Source: Algiphilus sp. (lineage in GTDB: Bacteria > Pseudomonadota > Gammaproteobacteria > Nevskiales > Nevskiaceae). Taken from it: 53,090 nucleotides of DNA. The stretch lies in assembly GCA_022763315.1 (NCBI GenBank), contig JALEHA010000141.1, forward strand, positions 1 through 53,090. The letters run 5' to 3'. This document shows, piece by piece, positions 28,582 to 36,634 of this stretch. The stretch's first letter is position 1, and the number at the start of each line of letters is the position of its first letter. Both the position numbers and the translations under genes were made by a program. The notes under the pieces are model-generated. The model searched no databases. It had not been told where the DNA came from and saw only the letters and a list, made by a program, of their open reading frames with translations.

Positions 28582-30119
28582 GCCCGCTCCGGTCGCGGAT
28601 TCACCGCAGCGCGCAAGTGCGCGACCAGATCGCTGGGCAGCATGCCGCGTTCACCGTGGTGGGCCGCCAGATCGCCGGCATGGGCATGCGCCAGTACGGC
28701 AGCGCGCGCCGCCTGCGCGGCTGACATGCCCTGCGCCATGCAGGCGGCGACCACGCCAGTCAGCACATCTCCACTCCCCCCAACGGCCATGCCCGGATTG
28801 CCGGCCGTGCACAGCCAGGGTGGATCGCCCGACCGCTCGGCACTGACCAGCGTGCCCAGGCCCTTGATCAGCGCGGTGCAGCCGTAGCGTGCTTCGAGCG
28901 CCTCCAGCGCGGCAAGACGGTCGGCCTCTACGGCCGCGCCTCCTTCCCGACCGAGCAGGCGCGCGGCTTCGCCCGGATGCGGCGTGAGCACGGCGTTACG
29001 CAGTGGCACCGGCTGCTGCGCCAGAAGATTCAGCGCATCGGCATCCATCACCAGCGGCCGGTCAGCGTCCCGTGCCGCCTGGAACAGGCACCGCGACCAG
29101 TCGCCCTGCCCTAACCCGGGTCCGATGGCGACCACCGTGGCACGCTCCAGCAGGGGCGCTAGGGCCACAGCTTCATCCACTCCGTGCACCATCAGCTCGG
29201 CCTGGGCCATGGAGCACATCGCGGCATGCGCCGGATGCGTCGCCACGCTGACCAGCCCGGCACCGCTGCGCAAGGCTGCCCGACCGGCAAGGAGGGCGGC
29301 ACCCGCCATGCCTGGCGCTCCGCCGATGATGAGGACGTGGCCGTGACGATTCTTGTGCGCATCGCGTGCACGCGGCCGGAAGAAGGACCGCAACTGCTGC
29401 GGTTCGAGGCGGCGCGCACGCGGACGCACCCCCTCGAAGATTTCCGGCGGCACCTGCAGGCCGGCGCAGTGCACGCTCCCAGCCGCGGCGGCACCCGCTG
29501 CGGTATGCAGCCCGACCTTGTCCGCGATGAAGGTCACCGTCATGTCCGCCTGCACCGCCGGGCCCAGCGCCTGACCGGTATCGGCATCGTGCCCGGAAGG
29601 CACATCCACCGCGAGCACGCGTGCACCAGCGTTGCGCGCAGTCCGGATGCAGGCGATAGCCGCAGCCGCTTGCCCGCTAGGCGCGCGCGACAGGCCGGTG
29701 CCAAACAGCGCATCCACGACCCAGACCGACTCCGCGTACCCCACATCGCCCGGCGGCGCCGGCGCAGGCGGCGGGATCGGATGCTCGATGGCATCACTAA
29801 CAGCACCGCGCGCAAGCCAGGCTGCGCGGGCGGTCGCGGCGTCGCCGCGTCGTTCTCCACCCAGCTCCCGGACTTCGACCGCCACGCCGTCGGCATGCGC
29901 GAGACAGGCGATCTCATAGCCGTCGCCGCCGTTATTGCCGCTGCCGCAGAACACCACCAGCCGATCCGGCAGTCCCCAGGCGCGCCGGGCGGTCTGCCAG
30001 GCGGCGGCCGCTGCGCGCTGCATCAGCGTGTAGCCCGGAATACCGTGGTCCTGGATCGCGCGCCGGTCGAGCTCGCGCACGTCGGCGGCGGCGTAGAATT
30101 GCTGCCATGCTTCGATCAT
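28578..30119 (-). CDS. nnr: Bifunctional NAD(P)H-hydrate epimerase / ADP-dependent dehydratase
   Basis: A 513-residue fusion enzyme that repairs hydrated NAD(P)H. The N-terminal YjeF_N epimerase domain (about 1-215) has VVFCGSGNNGGDGYEIA and VVDALFGTGLSR and interconverts R and S forms. The C-terminal ribokinase-like domain (about 235-505) has GHVLIIGGAPGMAGAALL, GPGLGQ, LMDADALNLL-like (VMDADALNLL) and GNPGMAVGGSGDVLTGV, and dehydrates the S form using ADP. The ATG at 30119 gives the usual start. It heads the leftward superoperon and its start codon is only 14 bp from the divergent queG start. Confidence 0.96.
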   Translation of the reverse strand: MIEAWQQFYAAADVRELDRRAIQDHGIPGYTLMQRAAAAAWQTARRAWGLPDRLVVFCGSGNNGGDGYEIACLAHADGVAVEVRELGGERRGDAATARAAWLARGAVSDAIEHPIPPPAPAPPGDVGYAESVWVVDALFGTGLSRAPSGQAAAAIACIRTARNAGARVLAVDVPSGHDADTGQALGPAVQADMTVTFIADKVGLHTAAGAAAAGSVHCAGLQVPPEIFEGVRPRARRLEPQQLRSFFRPRARDAHKNRHGHVLIIGGAPGMAGAALLAGRAALRSGAGLVSVATHPAHAAMCSMAQAELMVHGVDEAVALAPLLERATVVAIGPGLGQGDWSRCLFQAARDADRPLVMDADALNLLAQQPVPLRNAVLTPHPGEAARLLGREGGAAVEADRLAALEALEARYGCTALIKGLGTLVSAERSGDPPWLCTAGNPGMAVGGSGDVLTGVVAACMAQGMSAAQAARAAVLAHAHAGDLAAHHGERGMLPSDLVAHLRAAVNPRPERA

Positions 30120-30133
30120 GGCGTCGAGTATAA

Positions 30134-31201
30134 GTGTCCGCTGAGCCCTCGCTCGACCCGCTGCAGCTGGCGCGTTGCCTGCCCGAATGGGCGCGCGCGG
30201 AAGGCTTTGCCGATGCGGCCGTGGCCCACGCCGAACTCGCTGATGACATCGCGCGTCTCGACGACTGGCTGGCCGCCGACCGGCACGGCAACATGCGCTG
30301 GATGGCCGATACGCGCGATCTGCGCGCCGACCCCTCGGCACTGCGTCCGGAGACGCGCAGCGTGATCAGCGTGCGCATGGACTACGGACTGGCGCCGGCA
30401 TCGTCCTGGGCCGTGCTGCAGGACGGGTCGCGGGCTTATGTGTCGCGCTATGCCCTCGGCCGCGACTATCACAAGCTCATGCGCAAGCGCCTTGCCCGGC
30501 TGGCACAACGCCTGGCCGATGCGGTGGCCCCGCATGGCTACCGGGTCTTCGCCGACAGCGCTCCCGTGCTTGAGAAGGCGCTGGCCCGCAACGCGGGGCT
30601 GGGCTGGATCGGCAAGCACACGCTCCTGCTCAATCGCGAGGCCGGATCCGGCTTCTTCCTGGGCGAGATCTACACCGACCTCGAACTGCCCGTGACCGCC
30701 GCAGCGCGCAGCAACCACTGCGGCAGTTGCCAAGCCTGCATCGATATCTGCCCGACGCGCGCCATCGTCGCCCCTTATGAGCTCGACGCCACGCGCTGCA
30801 TTTCCTATCTGACGATCGAACATCGCGGCAGCATTCCGCTGCACCTGCGCGCAGCCATTGGCAACCGCATTTTCGGCTGCGACGACTGTCAGTTAGTGTG
30901 CCCGTGGAACCGCTATGCACAGCAGGCAGCGATCCCCGACTTTGCGCCACGCCACGGCCTCGAGCAGGCGACGCTGCTCGCGCTGTTCGCGTGGAGCGCC
31001 GAGCAGTGGGAGACGCGGACCCAAGGCATGGCGTTGCGACGAGCGGGCTATACCGGATGGCTGCGCAATATTGCCGTGGCGCTTGGCAATGCCCCCACCA
31101 GCGAGGCCGTCGTTGCGGCACTGCGCAGCCGGGTCGAGAGCGCGGACCCCGTGGTCCGCGAACACGTGCAGTGGGCGCTGGCCCAGCACGGTAGCACCTA
31201 G
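30134..31201 (+). CDS. queG: Epoxyqueuosine reductase
   Basis: QueG catalyses the last step of queuosine synthesis in tRNA using cobalamin and two 4Fe-4S clusters. The 355-residue protein has the N-terminal domain with RHGNMRWMADTRDLRADP and VISVRMDYG, GWIGKHTLLLNREAGSGFFLGEI, and ferredoxin-type motifs CGSCQACIDICPTRAI and CDDCQLVCPWN. C-terminal HEAT-like repeats end the protein. The GTG start at 30134 aligns with the E. coli N-terminus (MSEPLDLNQLA); there is no strong ribosome site. It is divergent from nnr as in E. coli. Confidence 0.96.
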   Translation: MSAEPSLDPLQLARCLPEWARAEGFADAAVAHAELADDIARLDDWLAADRHGNMRWMADTRDLRADPSALRPETRSVISVRMDYGLAPASSWAVLQDGSRAYVSRYALGRDYHKLMRKRLARLAQRLADAVAPHGYRVFADSAPVLEKALARNAGLGWIGKHTLLLNREAGSGFFLGEIYTDLELPVTAAARSNHCGSCQACIDICPTRAIVAPYELDATRCISYLTIEHRGSIPLHLRAAIGNRIFGCDDCQLVCPWNRYAQQAAIPDFAPRHGLEQATLLALFAWSAEQWETRTQGMALRRAGYTGWLRNIAVALGNAPTSEAVVAALRSRVESADPVVREHVQWALAQHGST

Positions 31202-31206
31202 GTGAC

Positions 31207-31241
31207 GTCCCCATCCGACGCAGCTGGCGTCGGACGGGGAC
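31207..31241. terminator. Strong hairpin between convergent queG and the aminotransferase gene
   Basis: A 15-bp stem (GTCCCCATCCGACGC with GCGTCGGACGGGGAC, one A-G mismatch) with a 5-base loop starts six bases after the queG stop. It has no T-tract, so intrinsic termination is doubtful, though its position between convergent genes suggests a role at transcript ends. Confidence 0.5.
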
Positions 31242-31251
31242 GCCTCGCCGA

Positions 31252-32394
31252 TCAGGCGCTGACGGCCACCTTCGCGCGCTGCTCGCTGAGCACCGCGCGC
31301 AATGCCTCGAGACAGAAGTCGACGTGACGTTCGTCGGCGCCCTGCCCCATCAATCCGATGCGCCAGACCTTGCCGGCGAGATCGCCGAGACCGGCGCCAA
31401 TTTCGAGGCCGTGCTGCTCCAAGAGGGCGCTGCGGACTTCGGCATCGTCGACGCCATCGGGAATGCAGACACTGTTGAGCTGCGGCAGTCGCTCTGCCTC
31501 TGGCACGAGGAGTTCCAGCCCGAGGGTGTCGAGCCCGCGCTTGAGACGCGCATGCGCCTCGTGATGACGTGCCCAGCTGTTCTCAAGGCCGAGTTCGTGC
31601 AGCATGACCAGCGCTTCGTGCAGGCCGTAGAGCGCATTGATCGGGGCCGTGTGGTGATAGGCGCGCTTGGCCCCGCCCTGCCAGTAGCCCATGACCAGGC
31701 GCAGGTCCATGAACCAGCTCTGCACATCGTGGCTGCGGGCCTTGACCCGTTCCACGGCGCGCGCGGAGAAAGTCACCGGCGACAGTCCCGGCGGGCAGGA
31801 CAGGCACTTCTGGGTGCCGGAATAGACGGCATCAAGCCCCCAGGCATCCACTTCCAGCGGAATGCCGCCGAGTGAGGTCACGGTATCGACAATGGTCAGC
31901 ATGCCGTGCCGCTGCGCGAGCGCGGCCAGCGTCTCGGCGTCGCTGCGCGCCCCGGTGGAGGTCTCGGCGTGGACGAAGCCCAGTACGCTGGCTTCAGGAT
32001 GCGCCTTGACGGCCTCTTCGACCGCAGCAACATCCACCGCGCGACCCCAGGGACTGGTCACCATGACGACGGTAGCGCCACAGCGCTCGGCCATTTGCTT
32101 CATGCGACCGCCGAAGACGCCGTTCTGGCAGACGATGATGGTGTCGCCGGGCTCAAGCAGATTGACGAAGCAGGCCTCCATGCCGACCGAACCCGGACCG
32201 GAAACGGGAAAGGTCAACGCATTCTCGGTCCGGAAGGTCTGGCGCAGGAGACCACAGATCTCATCCATGAGACCGACAAAGGCCGGGTCCAGATGGCCGA
32301 TGGTGGGACGCGCCATGGCTTCCAGCACGCGCGGATGGACATCGGAGGGACCCGGTCCCATCAGGGTGCGGCGAGGCGGCTCGAAGGACTTCAT
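31252..32394 (-). CDS. PLP-dependent alanine-glyoxylate / serine-type aminotransferase (class V)
   Basis: A 380-residue class V aminotransferase. The N-terminal LMGPGPSDVHPRVL motif, SGPGSVGMEACFVNLL, the Asp170 contact in TIVDTVTSLGG and the PLP lysine Lys196 in AVYSGTQKCLS are characteristic of alanine-glyoxylate or serine-pyruvate/serine-glyoxylate aminotransferases. It probably moves amino groups between alanine or serine and glyoxylate or pyruvate; the exact pair cannot be read from the sequence. The ATG at 32394 starts the homologous region; a longer frame upstream runs through intergenic DNA. It is convergent with queG and 92 bp from the PA2778-like gene upstream, so it may have its own promoter. 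Confidence 0.92.
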   Translation of the reverse strand: MKSFEPPRRTLMGPGPSDVHPRVLEAMARPTIGHLDPAFVGLMDEICGLLRQTFRTENALTFPVSGPGSVGMEACFVNLLEPGDTIIVCQNGVFGGRMKQMAERCGATVVMVTSPWGRAVDVAAVEEAVKAHPEASVLGFVHAETSTGARSDAETLAALAQRHGMLTIVDTVTSLGGIPLEVDAWGLDAVYSGTQKCLSCPPGLSPVTFSARAVERVKARSHDVQSWFMDLRLVMGYWQGGAKRAYHHTAPINALYGLHEALVMLHELGLENSWARHHEAHARLKRGLDTLGLELLVPEAERLPQLNSVCIPDGVDDAEVRSALLEQHGLEIGAGLGDLAGKVWRIGLMGQGADERHVDFCLEALRAVLSEQRAKVAVSA

Positions 32395-32486
32395 GTGAGG
32401 CGTGCGCAACCTTTTCAGTGCGCAACGATGGTGCAAATCGGGCGCGCGAGTATAGACAAGGCCCTGACGAATCGCACCTCCGTCCG

Positions 32487-33305
32487 TCAGTCGGGCGCGG
32501 TTGCCGCCAGGTTGTCGCGCGCTGTCTGCAGGTCCGGATTCAGGCGCAGCGCATCCTGCCAATAACGGCGCGCTTGCGCGGTGTCGCCCATCGCATAGTG
32601 CGCGTTGCCAAGCGCGGCGTGCGCCAGCGCCAATTCCGGCCAGCGCGTCACGGCTGTCGTGAAGGCGGCCAGCGCCAGCCCGGTCTGGCCGGCAGATTCC
32701 GCCGGCGCGGCAGCGCGCAGCCATTGCAGCGGTTGCGCGAAGGGGGGCGCCGCGTCAGGCGCGCTCACCACCATCCCCCAGTAGTCCGACCGCGCCCAGG
32801 TGCGTAGGAAGATATCGATGGGGGCATGGCGCCTGGGTTCGCGGCCGGAGCGCAGCACCACGGTACCGCGCTCTGCGTCGACGCCGACGACCACCGCGTA
32901 GTGCCATCGCGGAATCCAGCGCACGCCAAGGTTCTGCAGCACCAGCACCGGGTAGCCTGCGTCCAAGGCTGCCAATAGGCCGTCCATGCTGCCGTTGATG
33001 GTCAGCGGTACGCGCCCTTGCGCACGACTCACCGCGAGCAATTCGGTACGTAGCGTCCCAGCACGCTCGGGTACGAACAGGACCGGCGACAGCGCATCCG
33101 GCGTCAACTCGGTGCGCCCGCTGTCCACCAGCAGGGTCGCCAGCGCCGCTGGCCCGCAGTGGTCCACCCGCTGCTCGAAGAAGGGGGTGGCGGCCAACTC
33201 GGCCGGCGCCTGCGCGAGATCGCCAGGCGCCGGCCCGCGCAGGGCACAGCCACTGAGCGCCACCACCGCCAACGCCGTAGCGGAGCGCCAGGCGCAGCGC
33301 GACAC
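32487..33305 (-). CDS. PA2778-family predicted lipoprotein: C39-like cysteine peptidase with TPR repeats
   Basis: A 272-residue exported protein. A lipobox (VALSGC, Cys20) is followed by a C39/papain-like peptidase domain with candidate nucleophile Cys50 in DHCGPAALATLL and His135 in PRWHYAVVVG. C-terminal TPR-like helices follow (LALAHAALGNAHYAMGDTAQARRYWQDAL). This layout matches the family named after Pseudomonas PA2778. Its substrate is unknown. It starts six bases after the PA2779-like gene, so the two are coexpressed, as in Pseudomonas. Peptidase activity is inferred from the residues, not demonstrated. Confidence 0.85.
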   Translation of the reverse strand: MSRCAWRSATALAVVALSGCALRGPAPGDLAQAPAELAATPFFEQRVDHCGPAALATLLVDSGRTELTPDALSPVLFVPERAGTLRTELLAVSRAQGRVPLTINGSMDGLLAALDAGYPVLVLQNLGVRWIPRWHYAVVVGVDAERGTVVLRSGREPRRHAPIDIFLRTWARSDYWGMVVSAPDAAPPFAQPLQWLRAAAPAESAGQTGLALAAFTTAVTRWPELALAHAALGNAHYAMGDTAQARRYWQDALRLNPDLQTARDNLAATAPD

Positions 33306-33310
33306 GTGGA

Positions 33311-33688
33311 TCAGATGGCCTTGAAGACGTCGGTGACGCCGACGGCTTCCAGGATCAACAGCACGACGAATACAACGCCAACAACCGCCAAGGCATCGCC
33401 ACCGGCGGCGGCATCCTCAATATTGGCCGCAAGATGGGCGGCTTCGGCATCCGACAGTCCGGCCACACGCTCTTCCGCTACCGCCGGGTCGATTCCCAAC
33501 GCCTGCATTTGTGCACGGACGTTGTCGCGGGCCAGCATGGCGTCGATAGTCTGCCGGTCATCGGCATGCGGTGCCGCTTCGGCTTGCAACATGGCTTCCG
33601 TCCCCACGACACCAGCCATGGCGGTGGACTGCCAGGCAAAGGTGGCGACGAGCAAAGGAAGGACAAAGCGTGTCAGCAAGTGTTTCAT
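33311..33688 (-). CDS. PA2779-family small exported membrane protein
   Basis: A 125-residue protein with a cleavable-looking signal peptide (LLTRFVLPLLVATFAWQSTAMA, then G), a helical, acidic middle (RQTIDAMLARDNVRAQMQALGIDP, VAGLSDAEAAHLAANIED) and a C-terminal membrane helix (ALAVVGVVFVVLLILEAVGV). That architecture matches the family beside PA2778. Function is unknown. The second ATG (33688) is chosen because GGAG lies seven bases before it; a first ATG is 12 bases upstream. It likely works with the adjacent cysteine peptidase, perhaps as its substrate or membrane partner (inference). Confidence 0.82.
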   Translation of the reverse strand: MKHLLTRFVLPLLVATFAWQSTAMAGVVGTEAMLQAEAAPHADDRQTIDAMLARDNVRAQMQALGIDPAVAEERVAGLSDAEAAHLAANIEDAAAGGDALAVVGVVFVVLLILEAVGVTDVFKAI

Positions 33689-33721
33689 GCGGGACTCCAT
33701 CAGGAATGGCTGATTCCCATC

Positions 33722-35359
33722 TTATGCCGCAGAGTTGAGCACGCGCTGAATCAAGAGATCGGTCTCGGCATCAAGGCCCGCAGCCCGCTCGCCACGCAAC
33801 GCAGCATCGACATCGTCCGCCAGGCGCTTGCCCAGCTCTACACCCCATTGATCGAAGGCATTGATGCCCCACAGGACGCTCTGCACGAAAGTGCGATGTT
33901 CGTAGCAAGCCAACAAGGCGCCCAGATGCCAGGCGTCGAGACGCTCCAGAAGGACCGTGGAAGACGGTCGATTCCCCGGCAGATGGCGGTGCACGGCCGC
34001 CCGCTCGGCCGCTTGCGGTGTCATGCCCGATGCCTCAAGCGCACTTTGCACCTGCGCGACCGAACGACCGTGCATCAGCGCGGCAGACTGCGCCAGGCAG
34101 TTTGCGATCAGCAGCCGTTGTTGCTCGTGATCGTCGTGATCGGGCTGAATAGGAAGGATGAAATCCACCGGGTGCGCGTCGGGCCCTTGATGCAGCATCT
34201 GGAAGAACGCATGTTGGGCGTTGGTGCCCACATCGCCCCACAGCGCGGCGGTGGTGGCGTCCGGCACCGGCGTGCCGTCCATGCGAACCCCCTTGCCGTT
34301 GGACTCCATTTCCAACTGTTGCAGCCAGCCGATGAAGCGCTGCAGGCGTTGCGCATAGGGCGCGATGACAAGGCTTTGCGCCCCCAGCAGATTGCGGTTC
34401 CATACCGCGAGCAGCCCCATCATCACCGGCACATTCTGTGCGGCTGGCGCGCAGCGAAAGTGGTCATCCATGGCGTGCGCACCGGCCAGCAATTGCTCGA
34501 AGGCCGCACGTCCCAGTGCGAGGGCGATCGGCAGGCCGACCGCCGACCACAGCGAATAGCGCCCTCCGACCCAGTCCCAGAAACCGAACACGCGGGACGC
34601 CTCGATACCGAAGGCTTCGGCTGCGTCGATCGCCGTGGAGACCGCCGCAACATGTCGGGCCACAGCGGCTTCGCCCAGGTTCGCCACCAGCCAATGCCGC
34701 ACCGACTGGGCATTGGCCATGGTCTCCTGCGTGCGGAAGGTTTTTGAGGTGACGATCACCAGCGTACGTGCGGGATCCAGACCGGACAGCACCTGCTCGC
34801 GTTCGGCGGCGTCGACATTGGCGATGAAATGCACCCGCGGTCCATGGGCCATCGGCGCCAACGCCGCGCACACCATGCGGGGCCCGAAGTCCGAACCTCC
34901 GATGCCGATATTGATCACATCGCTGAAGGGGCCGCCATCGGTTGCCAGGATGCGGCCTGCCCGCACATCCTCCGCAAACTGCAGAAAGCGCTCACGCGTC
35001 GACAACACCGCCTCGTCGACCCGCTCGCCCTGCGCCATCCAGATCTCGCCTGGCTGGGCACGCAACGCCATATGCTGCGCCGCCCGCTGTTCGGTGCTGT
35101 TGACGGTTTCGCCATCACACAGAGCGCGAATGCGATCGTGCAAGCCACACCGCGTGGCAAAGGCAACCAAGGCCGCGATGGCGTCGTCATCGACGCGCTG
35201 CTTGGCGTAGTGCAGATCGATCCCGGCGCCGGCACATTGCAAGCGCTGCGCACGCTGCGGGTCGGCTTCGAATAGCGCCGATAGCGGTCGTGCTGCGAGT
35301 GCATCGCGTGCGGCACGGAGGGCAGGGTCATCCGAGAGTCGGGGTACGGCGCCGGCCAT
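33722..35359 (-). CDS. pgi: Glucose-6-phosphate isomerase
   Basis: A 545-residue enzyme interconverting glucose-6-phosphate and fructose-6-phosphate. Both family signatures are visible: DWVGGRYSLWSAVG and GINAFDQWGVELGK. Phosphate- and sugar-binding motifs INIGIGGSDFGP and VTSKTFRTQETM, QLEMESNGKG and the QHAFFQMLHQG His-containing stretch are intact. The gene lies downstream of panD as in Pseudomonas, with the oxygenase gene between. Confidence 0.98.
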   Translation of the reverse strand: MAGAVPRLSDDPALRAARDALAARPLSALFEADPQRAQRLQCAGAGIDLHYAKQRVDDDAIAALVAFATRCGLHDRIRALCDGETVNSTEQRAAQHMALRAQPGEIWMAQGERVDEAVLSTRERFLQFAEDVRAGRILATDGGPFSDVINIGIGGSDFGPRMVCAALAPMAHGPRVHFIANVDAAEREQVLSGLDPARTLVIVTSKTFRTQETMANAQSVRHWLVANLGEAAVARHVAAVSTAIDAAEAFGIEASRVFGFWDWVGGRYSLWSAVGLPIALALGRAAFEQLLAGAHAMDDHFRCAPAAQNVPVMMGLLAVWNRNLLGAQSLVIAPYAQRLQRFIGWLQQLEMESNGKGVRMDGTPVPDATTAALWGDVGTNAQHAFFQMLHQGPDAHPVDFILPIQPDHDDHEQQRLLIANCLAQSAALMHGRSVAQVQSALEASGMTPQAAERAAVHRHLPGNRPSSTVLLERLDAWHLGALLACYEHRTFVQSVLWGINAFDQWGVELGKRLADDVDAALRGERAAGLDAETDLLIQRVLNSAA

Positions 35360-35424
35360 CGCGGCTCCTGGTCAGAAAGTCCCTTGCAGTGTAGCGAGCC
35401 CGGTATCCCCCGGTCTGCGCAGCC

Positions 35425-36075
35425 CTACTCCCAGACGAAATTGAAGCTGAAGCTGATGCGGTCTTCGCTCACCGCGCTGGGCGGCACTTCGTGGCGTAGC
35501 CAGCTCTCGAACAAATAGAGACGGCCACTGCGCGCCGGCAACAAGACATGCGGGCGCAGGTGCTCGGGGGCTTCGGCGGAACGCGGCGGCGCGGCCATGA
35601 AGTTGGCGAGGCGCGGGTCTTCGAAGCGCAATCCGGAAGCGCCCCTGGGCGCGGCGGCGTAATAGGTGCCACTGACCACGGCCAGCGGGTGCAGATGCCC
35701 CGGATGGCCGCAGCCTTCACCCATGATGCTGACCCAGCAGTCGCTCATCACCAGCGCGCCTTCGCCGATGTCCCAGTGAAGACGCTGCGCGAAGCGCTGG
35801 GCGTGGCGTGTCAGATGGCGCGCCAGGGTCATTACGGACGGCGACATCCGATGCAGCTGATCGAGCGAGCTGTAGCTGGTGTAGCCGCCGGGGTAGCTTT
35901 GCGCGGACCAGTCCTGCCCGGCCGTGTCCACCTCCGCGATCTGATAGGCCTCGCGGACCAACTCCTCGTTCAGGGCACGCACGCCGCGGGCCCCGAGCGC
36001 CGCGTCATAGACGAGCGTTGGGAACAGCGCGCGCGTGTCCGCGTCACGCTCCACCGCCGAGCGCCCTGCGCTCAA
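35425..36075 (-). CDS. TIGR02466-family putative 2OG-Fe(II) oxygenase
   Basis: A 216-residue protein of the TIGR02466 family. The iron-binding motif is [13 protein letters not shown] (His127 and His129), followed by [11 protein letters not shown], the distal His195 in [11 protein letters not shown] and an Arg in [10 protein letters not shown] that would bind 2-oxoglutarate. Such proteins are presumed dioxygenases of unknown substrate. The TTG start (36073-36075) overlaps the panD stop as TTGA, implying coupled translation; a GTG at 36054 with AGGGCG upstream is an alternative start. The coupling to panD is a clue worth noting but does not show a role in pantothenate metabolism. Confidence 0.88.
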   Translation of the reverse strand: MSAGRSAVERDADTRALFPTLVYDAALGARGVRALNEELVREAYQIAEVDTAGQDWSAQSYPGGYTSYSSLDQLHRMSPSVMTLARHLTRHAQRFAQRLHWDIGEGALVMSDCWVSIMGEGCGHPGHLHPLAVVSGTYYAAAPRGASGLRFEDPRLANFMAAPPRSAEAPEHLRPHVLLPARSGRLYLFESWLRHEVPPSAVSEDRISFSFNFVWE

Positions 36076-36452
36076 GCGGCCTGAACGGGGATCGTGTTGG
36101 CGGTACGAACGACGCGATTGGCTTCGTCGAGGTAGATCAGGCGCGGCTTGAAATTGCGCGCGCTGCCGGCCTCGAGCTGCCCGTAGGCGCAGATGATGAC
36201 GCGATCACCGACGCGCGCCTTGTGCGCAGCGGCACCGTTGATCGAGATCACACGCGAGCCTTCTTCGGCGCGGATGGCGTAGGTGGTAAAGCGCTCGCCG
36301 TTGGTGATGTCGTAGATATCGATCTGTTCGAACTCGAGAATGCCGGCCGCATCCAGCAGTTCACCATCGATAGCACAGGAACCGTCGTAATCCAATTCGG
36401 CGTGCGTGACGCAGGCTTTGTGCAGCTTGGCCTTGAGAAGGGTCAATTGCAT
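36072..36452 (-). CDS. panD: Aspartate 1-decarboxylase
   Basis: PanD makes beta-alanine for pantothenate by decarboxylating aspartate with a pyruvoyl group created by self-cleavage. The 126-residue proenzyme has the cleavage site Gly24-Ser25 in YDGSCAID, plus [18 protein letters not shown] and the NGAAAHKA active-site segment. The ATG at 36452 gives the standard [11 protein letters not shown] start; a longer in-frame extension would run into the repeat region. It is third in the panB-panC-panD order but separated from panC by a 182-bp gap carrying two repeats. Confidence 0.97.
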   Translation of the reverse strand: MQLTLLKAKLHKACVTHAELDYDGSCAIDGELLDAAGILEFEQIDIYDITNGERFTTYAIRAEEGSRVISINGAAAHKARVGDRVIICAYGQLEAGSARNFKPRLIYLDEANRVVRTANTIPVQAA

Positions 36453-36482
36453 GGCGTCGATTTTTCGGGGGATCGCGGAATG

Positions 36483-36508
36483 GGGTGGCCCACTAAGACA
36501 TGCACCCA
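36483..36508. repeat. 26-bp direct repeat, copy 1 (panC-panD gap)
   Basis: A 26-bp unit that begins GGGTGGCCCACTAAG and ends ATGCACCCA. It is identical to the copy at 36536-36561. GGGTG at one end and CACCC at the other are inverted, and GTGGCCCAC inside is near-palindromic, so the unit could fold. It lies in the panD leader. Confidence 0.85.
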
Positions 36509-36535
36509 TGCACTCCGCCAGCGATTTCTTGGTCA

Positions 36536-36561
36536 GGGTGGCCCACTAAGACATGCACCCA
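36536..36561. repeat. 26-bp direct repeat, copy 2 (panC-panD gap)
   Basis: The second identical copy, 53 bp away from the first (27-bp spacer). Next to it is a perfect 6-bp hairpin, GGCTCC-GCT-GGAGCC (36570-36584), nearer the panC end. No gene or start site is seen between the copies. Confidence 0.85.
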
Positions 36562-36634
36562 CGCAGTCTGGCTCCGCTGGAGCCCTAAGCGGGGGGGAGT
36601 GTAGCGGCCATTACGCCGGGCAGCAACCTTGTTG

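Noticed and set aside
36589..36602. Run of G residues (GGGGGGGAGTG) near the panC end as a possible recombination or regulatory site
   Set aside because: Short homopolymer in a GC-rich genome, no paired element found.
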